DNA of 28,539 nucleotides from an uncultured Prochlorococcus sp. (GCA_902615165.1 CACMNZ010000012.1:1-28539); one strand, 5' to 3'. Shown: positions 18,208-28,149, counted from the first letter of the stretch. Made by a program: numbers and translations. The notes: a model not told the origin generated them from the sequence alone.

Positions 18208-19827
18208 TTATTTAGAATTGACTAGTTTCCTTTCTGATAAGGGACGAACTTTTAAGGATTCCTTTAAGGAAGACTTTCCATATTCTCTCTCAAGGATGTC
18301 GATAACTGTTTTACCAAATTCATCTTCTGGATTATCAAAAGCTTCTAAGCAAACCTGACCAAGTTTTTTTCCTAATGAGCCGGGATTCCAAAGAAGTTTT
18401 CTCGCTGTCCAAGGCATCATGCTCATTGGATTATAATTTGGCTTCAAAATTTTGTGATCCAAGGCGTACTTCTCAAGAAGAGTGTGAGGTTGCAAACCTA
18501 TAAAAAATATAGCTGGATCAACTGAGCTTTTCCCAAAAATATTTTCTAATTCTCTATGATAAGCAATTGTTTGTCTTATAGTGCTAGGCGTTTCATCAAA
18601 AACATTAAATGAATAATTAACTGAAACATGATTCTTGAAGCCTGACTTGACTAGCATTCTGCAATTATTTAATACAGTTTCAAGGTTATAAGCTAATCTC
18701 ATTTTTCTAACAAGTTCTTGAGATCCCGAAGTGATACCTATTTCAAAGTAGCTCATGCCTGTATCAACCATAAGTTGAGCTAGCTCAGCATCAATATTAT
18801 CTGCTCTAATGTATGCAGCCCAATTAATATCATCCCAACCTTGATCCTTAATTGCTTGCAAAAGTGTTTTTGCATCTTCAATATGTTTTTTGGCTGGAAT
18901 AAACTGTGCATCAGTGAACCAAAATCCCCTTACTCCAAGATCATATAGTTGCTTCATTTCTTTGATTACTTCGTTAACAGGATTGACGCGAACCTTCTTC
19001 CCTTCTACTACTGTGTAAACACAGAAACAACAATTATGAGGACAACCTCTTTTCGTTTGTACCCCTACGTAGTAATCTCCTCCTTCAATATACCAATTGA
19101 ATTCAGGCCATATTGATTTGATATATTTATAGTTGCAGGCAGTTTTAACAGTTCCAGAAGGTTGTTCATGTATTAATTTGTTGCGAGGTTTTTGTCCTGC
19201 AAAATAACATCTTTCTTCCTCTACAGAATCTCCTCTAATGATTTTTTCGATTAGATTTTCTCCTTCTCCAACAGAAATAACTGTCCCTTTTGGAAGTAGA
19301 TTTCCTAATTGTTCATAGAAGACACTTACAGCCCCACCGCCTAGTATTACTTTTACATTTTTGTTGTATTTTTGTGCTCTTTTAAGCCCCATCTTAACTA
19401 GAGAAGTATTTCTATATATTTCTCCATAATGAGATGCGATTAATTTTAATCCTCCCCACGAACCTCTAATTTTTTTAAGGATATTTTTTGAGTAGAAAAC
19501 TTCAAAAGAGTTTTGAAGGGGATTTCCACTTCTACCGTCAACGGGTGCATAAATTTGTATATCTCTCCATGAAAAGATGATTAGGTGTGGTCTAAATTGA
19601 TCAATTTTTCTAGATAAGTATTTGGAAACTTTATTAGATGGAATTATTGCTAGATCAATAAATTGTTGCTCTATACCTGGAAAACACTTGTGAATATGGT
19701 CAGCTATATAAATAGGTCCTATTGGAAATATTGGATTACATGGCAGTCTTACAGTTAAGATTTTGCCATAGCGCTCTCTATGGTAATTTTTTTTATTTAA
19801 TTTTTCGAACTTAAAATTAAAATTCAT
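18208..19827 (-). CDS. Radical SAM protein with N-terminal B12-binding-like domain, function unknown
   Basis: The protein has 539 residues. Its N-terminal ~190 residues look like the Rossmann-type B12-binding domain of BchE-class radical SAM enzymes (GPIYIADHIHKCFPG, RPHLIIFSWRDIQIYAP, VKVILGGGAVSVF), but I see no DxHxxG cobalamin-ligand motif. The radical SAM domain has C262-x3-C266-x2-C269 (RGCPHNCCFC), then GVRGFWFTDAQF, an AYIRAD strand and YFEIGITSGSQELVRKM, typical of the Elp3/MiaB/NifB-like superfamily. The C-terminal 100 residues are family-specific. The substrate is not recognisable; methylation, cyclisation or thiolation are possible classes. It lies downstream of two glycosyltransferase genes on the same strand, about 105 bases away. 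No membrane segment or signal peptide is seen. Confidence 0.85.
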   Translation of the reverse strand: MNFNFKFEKLNKKNYHRERYGKILTVRLPCNPIFPIGPIYIADHIHKCFPGIEQQFIDLAIIPSNKVSKYLSRKIDQFRPHLIIFSWRDIQIYAPVDGRSGNPLQNSFEVFYSKNILKKIRGSWGGLKLIASHYGEIYRNTSLVKMGLKRAQKYNKNVKVILGGGAVSVFYEQLGNLLPKGTVISVGEGENLIEKIIRGDSVEEERCYFAGQKPRNKLIHEQPSGTVKTACNYKYIKSIWPEFNWYIEGGDYYVGVQTKRGCPHNCCFCVYTVVEGKKVRVNPVNEVIKEMKQLYDLGVRGFWFTDAQFIPAKKHIEDAKTLLQAIKDQGWDDINWAAYIRADNIDAELAQLMVDTGMSYFEIGITSGSQELVRKMRLAYNLETVLNNCRMLVKSGFKNHVSVNYSFNVFDETPSTIRQTIAYHRELENIFGKSSVDPAIFFIGLQPHTLLEKYALDHKILKPNYNPMSMMPWTARKLLWNPGSLGKKLGQVCLEAFDNPEDEFGKTVIDILEREYGKSSLKESLKVRPLSERKLVNSK

Positions 19828-19933
19828 GTCATGGAATTTAATGAATTTATCTTATTTAAGAATCTAACTACTTTATTACTAATTTGGAGAAATTAAAAAT
19901 CCTAAGAAAATACTCAAGAAAATTTTATTTAAT

Positions 19934-21025
19934 TCAGATATCAGAAATCATGTAAATCCAGCATACTTTGATGAGTTTTAATCCATCTATCCATCTAGAT
20001 ATATTTGGTGCTCCAGATTTTCTAGCGTAATACCTAACAGGATAATTAAGTATTTTAATGTTGTTGTTCGCAGCTTCAAATAAAATTGTAAAGTCCCCAA
20101 ATGGATCAGACTTGGAATCCCAACTTCCATTTTGTTTCATTAGTTTAAAGAATTTTCTTGAAAAAACTTTTGTCCCACAGAGAGAATCTGATACAGGTTT
20201 ATTTATGAGAATTGATAGAAATATTGCGAAGAGTCTATTTCCTATATAATTTGCCCATCTCATCGCATCTTTTTCCATTGGAAAAGTTGTTCGGGCGCAG
20301 TTAATTAGGATATTTTTATTTTTAGTTGATTCCATAATTGCCGCAATACTGTCATCAATATCTACAGTAAAATCACTATCAATAATGGCGAGTGTCTCAC
20401 CTGAAGAAATATTAAATCCCTCCACGACAGCATTTTTCTTTCCTCTAGAAGTCTGTTTTAAAAGTGATATTTTGAAGAAATTTGAGAAATTTTCTTTTAA
20501 CTCTTTCAAAATATCATATGTATTATCTTTGCTATTACCTTCAACAAATATAATTTCTAATTTATTGGGTATATTTTTGAATTTATTTAGAGCATTAATT
20601 AAAAGTTCTTTATTACCAGCTTCATTTCTTGCAGGAATTACTATTGATATTAAATGTTCAGAAATATTTTCACTATATTTATAAAAAACTATTTCGAGTT
20701 CATATGCAAGTTGTTTAATGATTGGTATTTTACGAAAAATATTTTTTATAGATTCTGGAATTACATTAGTGGGCAGAGGAGTTAGTTTTTTTGCTTTCCA
20801 TCGAATTGATCTGTAGTTATAAATTTCTGCCAGAGATTCAATATCGCATAGAGTTATTCTTGCTTTGCTAGTGGTTTCTCTAAAAATTCTTGAATCTAAT
20901 CTTAGCCATCTTGTAATTGGCTCCCATGTATTGCCACGGACTTTAATGGAAATATACTCGTTTTTATCTTTAAATAATTGATGAAGTTTATTATTAGTTA
21001 ATTTCCAGCTCTTAAATGATTTCAT
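19934..21025 (-). CDS. Family 2 glycosyltransferase with an extra N-terminal region
   Basis: This 363-residue protein has a GT-A, DPM1-like family 2 glycosyltransferase domain from about 125 to the end: SIVIPARNEAGNKE, IIFVEGNSKDNTYD, SRGKKNAVVEGF, the metal/sugar-nucleotide motif DSD at 216-218, and SLCGTKVFSR. It probably transfers a sugar from a nucleotide donor to a lipid or glycan at the inner membrane. The first ~115 residues are not part of the GT2 fold. They recall the C-terminal end of the methyltransferase half found fused to such GT2 domains in other bacteria (W-EP, DI-x-x-L, L-P-x-P motifs), but no SAM-binding motif is present. It lies 40 bases downstream of the polytopic glycosyltransferase on the same strand; donor and acceptor are unknown. 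Confidence 0.85.
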   Translation of the reverse strand: MKSFKSWKLTNNKLHQLFKDKNEYISIKVRGNTWEPITRWLRLDSRIFRETTSKARITLCDIESLAEIYNYRSIRWKAKKLTPLPTNVIPESIKNIFRKIPIIKQLAYELEIVFYKYSENISEHLISIVIPARNEAGNKELLINALNKFKNIPNKLEIIFVEGNSKDNTYDILKELKENFSNFFKISLLKQTSRGKKNAVVEGFNISSGETLAIIDSDFTVDIDDSIAAIMESTKNKNILINCARTTFPMEKDAMRWANYIGNRLFAIFLSILINKPVSDSLCGTKVFSRKFFKLMKQNGSWDSKSDPFGDFTILFEAANNNIKILNYPVRYYARKSGAPNISRWIDGLKLIKVCWIYMISDI

Positions 21026-21065
21026 TATTAAAATTACAAACGATTATTCATTATATATTTATAAT

Positions 21066-22619
21066 TTACTTTTTTAATATTAATTTCCAAGGTTTTAAAA
21101 TGTCATTTTCATATATCAATTCAAAATAATAATCATTGTTTTTTATCTTTTTAAGGTCAGTTGTCCATGCTAATTCTGACTTTTTTAACTGATCAATACT
21201 TTCTAATCCTTCCCCTAGTTTAGGAGTTAATAAAGAAATCCTTATGATTTTTGATTGGGATCGAGTATTCTTGATTCCTGATTTATCAACGTTTATAGTT
21301 TGATTTTTTACTATATCAAGAGATGAAACATACTCCATGTTTTCTCTTAGTTCTCTAGATCTATCAGTGAATAATCCAGACTGTAAAATAAATGAAGTTA
21401 ATAAGTAGGGTCCAATTATTAGAAGTGTTAATATTTCTTTGAATGAGTGTTTATGTTTTATTAATGTCCAAGATAGTCCAAAAAATAATAATCCTAGAAT
21501 TAGAAATGTATTTTCTTTAAAGTTAAAGTTAAAAGTATTTTTCAAGAAAAAATAATAGATGAAAGTTAGAGCAAATATAAATAATGGAATTATTTTTGAA
21601 GTAATAAATATAAAAAATCGATTATATCTTTTAGAATTAAATAAATATGTTATCCCTACATAAGTATTTAATGAAAAAATAGATGAGATTTGTAAAGTAT
21701 AATAGGGTGTTTTTGTGGAGAAAATGCTAATAATTGCTACTAAAATTAAGGGAAAAAAAGCAAGTATATATTTATTCTCTTTACTGTGAGAAATATTGTA
21801 AATTATTCCAATAATTGCGAAAATGCTCCATGGAAGAAATGTTAAAGGTAAATTCCAGAAATAATAATAGAAAGGATTTGTGAAGGTATTGTTACTTGAT
21901 AGAAAGTTAAACTTTTCAACTAAGTAAAAAATAATATTTTTTTCTAAATAAGGGTTGATAGAAAAAGTCCAAAATAAAAAAGGGATAAATCCAATCAGTA
22001 GTCCAATCCAGAAAAATTTTATGAATAAGAAATTTTTTTTTAAAAAAAAATATGGTAATAGTGACAATAACGGTACAAAAACTAAAAAAGTTTTCATCAT
22101 AAAGGCTAAACCAATCCAAATTCCAAAAAGTAGAATATAGAATTTGTTATTTTTATTTTTTATTTTGACTAAAGCTAATACTCCAATAGTTACTAAACAT
22201 GAATAAATAACATCTTGAGTGGCTAAGTGTGAGTAGTCAAACCATATATATGTAGTGGCAAGGATTAGTGGAGAGATTATTGCATATTTTTTATTTAATA
22301 ATTCTTCATGTAATTTATAAGTTGTAAATAGCATCAATATTGAAGCGACTGTTGTTGGCAGATATGCAGAAAAAATATTTCTTCCAAATAACTCTTGTGA
22401 CTTTGCTATTAAAAACTGTATTCCTATGGTTCGGTCTAAAACATATTCGTCCCACCAAAGGGGAATTATCCAGTTGCCTTTATCCAGTATCCATCTAGCT
22501 TGTAGTGCATAAAAACCTTCATCATAGGCAACATAACTTCTTTTGCCAAAATAAAATATAAGAGGAATAAAAACTAAAAATTTAAAAATATTTCTAAATC
22601 TTAAAATTTTATTAATCAT
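21066..22619 (-). CDS. Polytopic ArnT/PMT-like (GT39/GT83 family) glycosyltransferase
   Basis: This 517-residue integral membrane protein has roughly 11-12 hydrophobic segments between residues 10 and 415, then a soluble C-terminal ~100 residues. The first extracytoplasmic loop carries YDEGFYALQARWILDKG, with the Asp at 33 expected to be the catalytic acid of the dolichyl-phosphate-mannose mannosyltransferase/ArnT superfamily. Such enzymes move a sugar from a polyprenyl-phosphate carrier to a protein, lipid or glycan outside the membrane. The neighbouring GT2 could supply the polyprenyl-linked sugar (inference). The gene is extremely AT-rich with many Phe, Ile, Lys and Asn codons, partly expected for a membrane protein in this genome. 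It lies 23 bases from tRNA-Thr on the same strand. Confidence 0.85.
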   Translation of the reverse strand: MINKILRFRNIFKFLVFIPLIFYFGKRSYVAYDEGFYALQARWILDKGNWIIPLWWDEYVLDRTIGIQFLIAKSQELFGRNIFSAYLPTTVASILMLFTTYKLHEELLNKKYAIISPLILATTYIWFDYSHLATQDVIYSCLVTIGVLALVKIKNKNNKFYILLFGIWIGLAFMMKTFLVFVPLLSLLPYFFLKKNFLFIKFFWIGLLIGFIPFLFWTFSINPYLEKNIIFYLVEKFNFLSSNNTFTNPFYYYFWNLPLTFLPWSIFAIIGIIYNISHSKENKYILAFFPLILVAIISIFSTKTPYYTLQISSIFSLNTYVGITYLFNSKRYNRFFIFITSKIIPLFIFALTFIYYFFLKNTFNFNFKENTFLILGLLFFGLSWTLIKHKHSFKEILTLLIIGPYLLTSFILQSGLFTDRSRELRENMEYVSSLDIVKNQTINVDKSGIKNTRSQSKIIRISLLTPKLGEGLESIDQLKKSELAWTTDLKKIKNNDYYFELIYENDILKPWKLILKK

Positions 22620-22642
22620 TTTAGTTCTAATTTGATTTTAAA

Positions 22643-22714
22643 TGCCGATAATTGGAATTGAACCAATGACCTACTGTTTACGAGACAGTTGCTCTACCGC
22701 TGAGCTATACCGGC
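22643..22714 (-). tRNA. tRNA-Thr (anticodon CGU)
   Basis: Read leftward, a complete cloverleaf forms: acceptor GCCGGTA with TATCGGC (one G-U pair), D arm GCTC/GAGC, anticodon stem ACTGT/ACAGT with loop CTCGTAA giving anticodon CGT (reads ACG), a 5-base variable loop, and T arm ATTGG/CCAAT with loop TTCAATT. The discriminator base is A. CCA is not encoded. The length is 72 bases. It is a minor threonine isoacceptor. Confidence 0.95.
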
Positions 22715-22768
22715 AATATTAAATACTGAATTTTTCATATAGACTTAATTCTATATTTGAAAGAATTT

Positions 22769-23005
22769 ATGTCAAAAATAGACCCTGAATTAAAAAAGAG
22801 ATTATTAAAGGAATCTCAAGCTCCTTTCAAGGGATTGAGAAGAATCTTGTGGATAGCTTTTAGCGGTTCTGCTTTTTTGGGACTACTAATAATGCTTTCC
22901 AGAATTGCAACCGGAACTGAATTACAGCAAAGTAACCTTCTTATACAGTTGGGTGCTTGTGTAATATTTCCTACCTTATTGATTGTTGATAGAAATAAAG
23001 ATTAA
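22769..23005 (+). CDS. DUF3493 (LPA1/Rep27-like) small membrane protein
   Basis: This 78-residue protein has a charged N-terminus (MSKIDPELKKRLLKESQAPFKGLRR) and two hydrophobic segments at about 27-48 (ILWIAFSGSAFLGLLIMLSRIA) and 57-72. This matches DUF3493, the family I recall as named for the C-terminal part of the LPA1/Rep27 photosystem II assembly and repair factors of plants and algae. A thylakoid role in photosystem II biogenesis is an inference. The start is the ATG at 22769; a TTG four codons upstream is possible, but the MSKIDPELKKRLL start looks native. It is divergent from tRNA-Thr and converges on infB, with 16 bases between the stops. Confidence 0.8.
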   Translation: MSKIDPELKKRLLKESQAPFKGLRRILWIAFSGSAFLGLLIMLSRIATGTELQQSNLLIQLGACVIFPTLLIVDRNKD

Positions 23006-23021
23006 TAAGTTAGATTTTTAA

Positions 23022-26000
23022 TTATTGTGATAGGGTCCTCTTTTTAGTGACAAATTTGAATGCTTCGATTATATCTCCTTCAATCCACGAAGAGAATTTA
23101 TCGCAGCCAACTCCACATTCAAATCCTGTATTTACTTCTTTTACATCATCTTTAGCTCTTTTTAGAGAGTCTAAATTACCCTCAAATATTACTTTATCTG
23201 ATCTAATAACTCTCAGCGAACAATTCCTCTGTAATTTGCCAGTTTGTATATAACATCCAGCAATAGCTCCTTTTCCGACTGCGAAAGTTGCTCTAACTTC
23301 CGCTTGACCTAATGATTCTTCGACGAGATCAGGTTCAAGTAGACCTTCCATGGCCAACTGAATATCTTCTAAGAGTTTATAGATTACTTCATATTCTCTT
23401 ATGTCAACGTCATTAGCATCAGCTGCTCTCTTCGCACCAGAAGCCAATGAGGTGTTAAACCCAATGATTACTGAACCGGATGCAGCGGCGAGATCTATAT
23501 CTGTTTCAGTTATTTCTCCAGGAGCAGAAAGTAGAACTCTGACTTGAACTTCATTTTTTGGTAATTGTTCTAGTGATCCCAATATCGCTTCAACACTGCC
23601 TTGAACATCAGCTTTGAGAATTAAGTTTAATTCTTTTAGTTCTCCATCATTTGCTTTAGTTGATAAGGATGATAAGCTAACTCTTCTAGAGGCCATCTGC
23701 TGAGCTAATTTTGTAGCTCTCGCATCTGTTGCCCTTTCTCCGACAATGGCTCGAGCAGTTTTCTCATCAGGGTAGACTTCGAATTCATCTCCTGCTGTGG
23801 GCACTTCGTTGAATCCCAGCGCTTCCACTGGGAATGATGGTCCTGCCTCTTTAATTCGTGTACCATGTTCATCAACCATTGCTCTAATTTTTCCGAGCAC
23901 CGAACCCGCAGCTAAAACATCTCCAGATTTTAAGGTCCCATTTTGGACTAACAAAGTAGCTACAGGCCCTTTGGCTTTGTCTAGATGGGCTTCAATTACA
24001 GTACCTTTTGCATATCTGTCAGGATTTGCTTGTAGATCTTCTACTTCTGAAACTAATAAAATCATTTCAAGCAATTTATCAATGTTTTGTTTTTTGATAG
24101 CACTTACTGGAACCATTACTGTATCTCCTCCCCAATCTTCAGCAATTAAATCTTTTTCTGAAAGTTCCTGCTTTACTTTGTCTGGTGAAGCTCCTTCTTT
24201 GTCAATTTTATTTATTGCAACAACAATAGGTACTTTTGCAGCTCTTGCATGACTGATAGCCTCTAGTGTTTGAGGTCTGCAACCATCATCAGCAGCAACT
24301 ACAAGAACAGCTACATCTGTAACCTTTGTACCCCTTGCTCGCATTGCAGTAAAGGCTTCATGACCAGGAGTATCAAGAAAAGTTAATTTTTTCTTTTGAG
24401 ATTCATGTTCAAATTCAACTTGATAAGCTCCTATGTGTTGAGTAATGCCCCCTGCTTCCCCAGATGCTACTCTTGATTCTCTGATGGAATCTAAAAGACT
24501 TGTTTTGCCATGATCTACATGACCCATCACTGTAATAACAGGTGGCCTTCTTATTAGATTTTCAATATCTTCAGATTCAATCATATCTACTGTTTTCTCA
24601 GCAGCCTCTTGGATATCATCTTGCAAAACTGGTACCCCAAATTCTTCTGCTACTGTTTCAATAGTTGTTAAGTCGAGTGATTGAGTAACAGTTGCGGTTA
24701 TTCCTTTAAAAAAGAGAGATTTGATTATTTCAGAGCTTTCAAGACTTAATTTATCAGCTAATTCTTGAACTGTTAAATTATCTTCGGGTACTATTATCAT
24801 CTCAGGTCTAACTTGTTTGGCTTCTTTAGCAGCTCTTAACTCCATAGCTCTTCTTTTCTGTCTTTGCCTAGTAGTCTCTTTTTTCTTCTTTTTAAATTGT
24901 TTTATAGTTTTTTGAGATTTGGATTCATCAGCCTTGTTTTTCTTTGGACGCGCCAAACTAGCAGATAAGATTGAAATTTTTTCGCCTGAATACCCACTCG
25001 TTTCAGATGTTAATGAATCATCATTCTCCCCAATAATATGAACCTTCTGTCTTTGTTTTTGGGGATTCTTGCTTCTTAATGCTTCAAGTTTTGCGCTATC
25101 GTCCCAGTCTGTCTTTCCAGGTTTTTTAGAATTATTTGAAAATGTTCTATGGGGTGATTTTTTTGAATTAGGGGCAGTATGTGGACTAGAATTTGGAGCT
25201 TTCGCCTTCTGTTTCGTTGTCTCAATATTTTGTTTTTCGTTATTCTTTATAACTTGTTTGTCATTCTCAGATTTATTTGTTTTTTGTATTTTTAAGAGTT
25301 GATCAGGTGAAACTGGCTTCCTAATTCCAGGTGACTTTTGATTATTAAATTTATACTCAGGCCTATTTGGCATGCCAGGTCTATTGAAAGATCCAGGTCT
25401 ACTTTGATCTGATGGTTTGTTTCTTAATCCAGGCCTATTTGGCATACCAGGTTTATTAGGTGTACCAGGCTTAATTGTATTGGCTTTTCTATTAAAAGAT
25501 CCAGGTCTACTTTGATCTGATGGTTTGTTTCTTAATCCAGGCCTATTTGGCATACCAGGTTTATTAGGTGTACCAGGCTTAATTGTATTGGCTTTTCTAT
25601 TAAAAGATCCAGGTCTACTTTGATCTGATGGTTTGTTTCTTAATCCAGGCCTATTTGGCATACGAGGTCTGTTGGGCGCACTAGGAAAGTTGGGACCAGT
25701 TTGTTTAGAAGAAATGTTTTGCTTATTATTTTGCTGATTGGGTCCGCCTCTTCTTATTGGAGCTACTACGAGTTCAGGTGGGGACATTTTGTTATTAATA
25801 ACTTTTGGGTTAGGTTTGTTCGAGTTTTGGTCAGGCTTATTTGATATTTGTCTTCTCTTCCCTGATTTAGAAATGTTCTGGGAATATTCATTAGATTTAA
25901 CATTATTAGTTATATTTTTAGGCTTAGCAATTAGTTGGATAGGCGGTTTTGCAGGACTGTTTATCGGAAGTGATGTATTACTAGGGAAAGCTTTTTTATC

Positions 26001-26414
26001 TTGGGTAAGATTTTGTGAACTGTTGAAAATTTGAGGTTTATTGAGATTTTTAGGTTGATTTGAAATTATTTTTAAACTCTCAGGTTTATTAAGAGGTTTT
26101 ATCAACAATGGCTTTTTTTTTGAATTATTTTTAAGAGGTTTTTCTTTCATAGAAGAGGTAACAGAAGATTCATCTTTTTTGTTTTGTTTATGATTATCTT
26201 TTTTAATTGCAGGTTGTTGAATAGAAAGTATTTTTTTATCTGAATTTTTTTTATTAATAAGATTTTTTATTTTTTTTGCCTCCTCTGCACTAATAGAACT
26301 GCTATGACTTTTTACTGAAATTGAAAGTTTTTGAGCTGCATCCAATATATCTTTATTATCCAGATTTAAGTCTCTGGAAAGTTCGTAAATTCTGAATTTA
26401 TTTCTGATAGTCAT
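23022..26414 (-). CDS. infB: Translation initiation factor IF-2
   Basis: IF-2 is the GTPase that recruits initiator fMet-tRNA to the 30S subunit and promotes subunit joining. The product has 1130 residues. The N-terminal IF2_N motif [20 protein letters not shown] lies at 5-24. A long, probably disordered Asn/Lys/Pro/Ser-rich linker spans about 50-500, with an exact 36-residue repeat at about 251-343. A second IF2_N-like segment is near 545 ([19 protein letters not shown]). The G domain starts with GHVDHGKT (631-638), followed by DTPGHEAF and NKID; domains II-IV end in a C-terminal fMet-tRNA-binding barrel. The size, above E. coli's 890, comes from the linker and fits large cyanobacterial IF-2s. 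It follows ylxR by about 50 bases in the rimP-nusA-ylxR-infB operon. Confidence 0.97.
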   Translation of the reverse strand: MTIRNKFRIYELSRDLNLDNKDILDAAQKLSISVKSHSSSISAEEAKKIKNLINKKNSDKKILSIQQPAIKKDNHKQNKKDESSVTSSMKEKPLKNNSKKKPLLIKPLNKPESLKIISNQPKNLNKPQIFNSSQNLTQDKKAFPSNTSLPINSPAKPPIQLIAKPKNITNNVKSNEYSQNISKSGKRRQISNKPDQNSNKPNPKVINNKMSPPELVVAPIRRGGPNQQNNKQNISSKQTGPNFPSAPNRPRMPNRPGLRNKPSDQSRPGSFNRKANTIKPGTPNKPGMPNRPGLRNKPSDQSRPGSFNRKANTIKPGTPNKPGMPNRPGLRNKPSDQSRPGSFNRPGMPNRPEYKFNNQKSPGIRKPVSPDQLLKIQKTNKSENDKQVIKNNEKQNIETTKQKAKAPNSSPHTAPNSKKSPHRTFSNNSKKPGKTDWDDSAKLEALRSKNPQKQRQKVHIIGENDDSLTSETSGYSGEKISILSASLARPKKNKADESKSQKTIKQFKKKKKETTRQRQKRRAMELRAAKEAKQVRPEMIIVPEDNLTVQELADKLSLESSEIIKSLFFKGITATVTQSLDLTTIETVAEEFGVPVLQDDIQEAAEKTVDMIESEDIENLIRRPPVITVMGHVDHGKTSLLDSIRESRVASGEAGGITQHIGAYQVEFEHESQKKKLTFLDTPGHEAFTAMRARGTKVTDVAVLVVAADDGCRPQTLEAISHARAAKVPIVVAINKIDKEGASPDKVKQELSEKDLIAEDWGGDTVMVPVSAIKKQNIDKLLEMILLVSEVEDLQANPDRYAKGTVIEAHLDKAKGPVATLLVQNGTLKSGDVLAAGSVLGKIRAMVDEHGTRIKEAGPSFPVEALGFNEVPTAGDEFEVYPDEKTARAIVGERATDARATKLAQQMASRRVSLSSLSTKANDGELKELNLILKADVQGSVEAILGSLEQLPKNEVQVRVLLSAPGEITETDIDLAAASGSVIIGFNTSLASGAKRAADANDVDIREYEVIYKLLEDIQLAMEGLLEPDLVEESLGQAEVRATFAVGKGAIAGCYIQTGKLQRNCSLRVIRSDKVIFEGNLDSLKRAKDDVKEVNTGFECGVGCDKFSSWIEGDIIEAFKFVTKKRTLSQ
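25387..25663 (-). repeat. 108-bp exact tandem repeat inside infB (about 2.5 copies)
   Basis: The unit 25393-25500 is repeated without a single change at 25501-25608 and then in part at 25609-25663; exact 108-base periodicity covers 25387-25663. The period is 36 codons, so frame is kept. Each unit encodes [20 protein letters not shown] followed by a Lys/Asn/Thr/Pro-rich part. Identity at synonymous sites points to recent duplication by slippage or unequal recombination. Confidence 0.95.
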
Positions 26415-26467
26415 TTAATCTGATTTGAACTCTTTTTGGGAATCAAAGAGAATTTAATTTAATTTAA

Positions 26468-26749
26468 TTATATTCCCTTATTGGGGCAGTCATTGTAGCT
26501 TTTAATTTCTTTTTCAAAAATATCAATAAAATCAGGTTCTAAAGATGTTTTTAAAGCTTTTTGAAGCTTTTTTTTGATCTTGGAATCTGAGTAACATTTT
26601 TTTGACTTACAAATGTAGGCTGATCGCCCCATTCCATTTTGAAGCACAATACCTTGCTTATGATCTTTAGTAATCTTTATAAGATTTTTCCTGTCATATG
26701 TTTTTCTGCATGAAATGCATATACGCATAACAGGGGTTTGACGTATCAC
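26468..26749 (-). CDS. ylxR: YlxR family RNA-binding protein (DUF448)
   Basis: This 93-residue protein has the YlxR/DUF448 signature: an RICISCRKTYDRKNLIKI segment near the start and GMGRSAYICKSKKC in the middle, followed by a Lys-rich helix (KIKKKLQKALKTSL). Family members sit between nusA and infB in many bacteria. The B. subtilis protein has been described as a nucleoid-associated regulator and as an RNase P modulator (RnpM); the role in cyanobacteria is not settled. The start is taken as GTG at 26749, overlapping the nusA TGA by 4 bases (GTGA), which favours translational coupling. A start at the ATG seven codons in (MRICISC) would also fit. The C-terminus is acidic-basic mixed and unremarkable. 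Confidence 0.9.
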   Translation of the reverse strand: MIRQTPVMRICISCRKTYDRKNLIKITKDHKQGIVLQNGMGRSAYICKSKKCYSDSKIKKKLQKALKTSLEPDFIDIFEKEIKSYNDCPNKGI

Positions 26750-28149
26750 CGTTTTCTCTCCTCGTTTGAGGATATCTCACCATCTTGAAAAGTCTCTAAT
26801 TGATCACTCTCTGAGTAAGTCGCTTCTTCATATGTTTCTTGTCCATATTCTTCATCATCCTCTGGAAGGGGATAAAGCTCTCTTAATCTTGCATCTTCTG
26901 CAGCTCGCTCAGCTTGTTCTGCTTCTAATCTAAGCTCAGCTTCTCGCTGAAGATTCTCTTCATCTTCCCTTTGAATAATTAATTCAGAGACTGCAGCATC
27001 TTCTGTTTCCTGATCGTATTCATGTGAGTTCTTAACATCAATCTTCCAACCAGTTAATCTTGCTGCAAGTCTTACATTTTGTCCTTCTCTACCAATTGCC
27101 AGACTCAATTGATCAGGAGGAACTAGTACGTGTGCGTGTTGACCAGCAGGATCAACTAGTCTCACGAGATCGACTTTCGCAGGACTTAAAGAGTTTAAAA
27201 TGTATTGTATTGGGTCAGATGACCATTTAATAACATCTATTTTTTCTCCTCTTAATTCATTTACTACTTGTTGGATTCTTGCTCCTCTTGCTCCAATACA
27301 AGCACCTACAGGATCCACCTCTTGTTCTACGCTGTCAACAGCTACCTTTGTCCTTGGTCCAACAGCTCTTGAAGGAGGATTCGCTTCTCTTGAGACAGCA
27401 ACAATTTTTACTGTGCCTTCTTGGATTTCCGGTACTTCATTTTCAAATAAATAAACGACTAATCCAGCATTTGCTCTGCTTACAAAAAGTTGTGGTCCCT
27501 TTCTAGCTGTTTCGCTTACTTCTTTTAAGAAGACTTTAAAAGTTGCATTAGCCCTATAATTATCATTTGGTAATTGATCTCTTTTTGGAAGTTCGGCCTC
27601 TACTTCAGGTCTGCCAATACCTGAGCTAACTCCCATAATTACTGATTGCCTTTCAAATCTTATAACTCTTGCAGTTAAAACAGGATCTTCCAAATCAGCA
27701 AATTCCTCTTGGATCATTTTTCTTTGTTGATCTCTTAATTTTTGAGCTAAAACTTGCTTTGTTGTTGAAGCTGCCATCCGCCCAAAATCCTCTTTTTCAG
27801 GAGTTACGTCTAAAACAACCGTGTCACCTATTTGAGCATCATCAGCAACTTGTTTAACTTCCAATAAAGAAATTTGATGATCTTCACTTTCAACTTCTTC
27901 TACAATTATTTTACTTGATAAGATCCTATAACCTTCTTCATCTAGATCTAGTCCAACATCAAAATTATTAAAGTATTCTTCATCAAATGGATCTTCGTTA
28001 ACTCCTATGTAAAAAGTTCTTCTATATTTTTCGTAGCCTTTTAATAAAGCTTCGCGTAGGGCAGCTTCCACGATATTAGGAGGTAACTTTTTTTCCTCAC
28101 TAATATCTTCAATGAGATTGTTTAAACCTGGGAGAATAACTAATGCCAT
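26746..28149 (-). CDS. nusA: Transcription termination/antitermination factor NusA
   Basis: NusA binds RNA polymerase and modulates pausing, termination and rRNA antitermination. The 467-residue protein has the N-terminal polymerase-binding domain ([30 protein letters not shown]), an S1 domain (about 130-200), and two KH domains with [29 protein letters not shown] and [23 protein letters not shown]. The C-terminus (about 385-467) is an acidic Glu-rich helix and tail; the E. coli AR1/AR2 repeats are absent, as is normal outside proteobacteria. It follows rimP by 33 bases and overlaps ylxR by 4 bases. In some bacteria this operon is NusA-autoregulated; no signal for that is visible here. Confidence 0.97.
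   Translation of the reverse strand: MALVILPGLNNLIEDISEEKKLPPNIVEAALREALLKGYEKYRRTFYIGVNEDPFDEEYFNNFDVGLDLDEEGYRILSSKIIVEEVESEDHQISLLEVKQVADDAQIGDTVVLDVTPEKEDFGRMAASTTKQVLAQKLRDQQRKMIQEEFADLEDPVLTARVIRFERQSVIMGVSSGIGRPEVEAELPKRDQLPNDNYRANATFKVFLKEVSETARKGPQLFVSRANAGLVVYLFENEVPEIQEGTVKIVAVSREANPPSRAVGPRTKVAVDSVEQEVDPVGACIGARGARIQQVVNELRGEKIDVIKWSSDPIQYILNSLSPAKVDLVRLVDPAGQHAHVLVPPDQLSLAIGREGQNVRLAARLTGWKIDVKNSHEYDQETEDAAVSELIIQREDEENLQREAELRLEAEQAERAAEDARLRELYPLPEDDEEYGQETYEEATYSESDQLETFQDGEISSNEERKR

Noticed and set aside
23797..24252. 151-codon plus-strand reading frame opposite infB
   Set aside because: It lies antisense to the conserved GTPase region of infB and its translation resembles no protein; a shadow of the real gene.
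25375..25670. CRISPR-like repeat array
   Set aside because: The 108-base periodic repeat is an in-frame coding tandem repeat in infB with no variable spacers.
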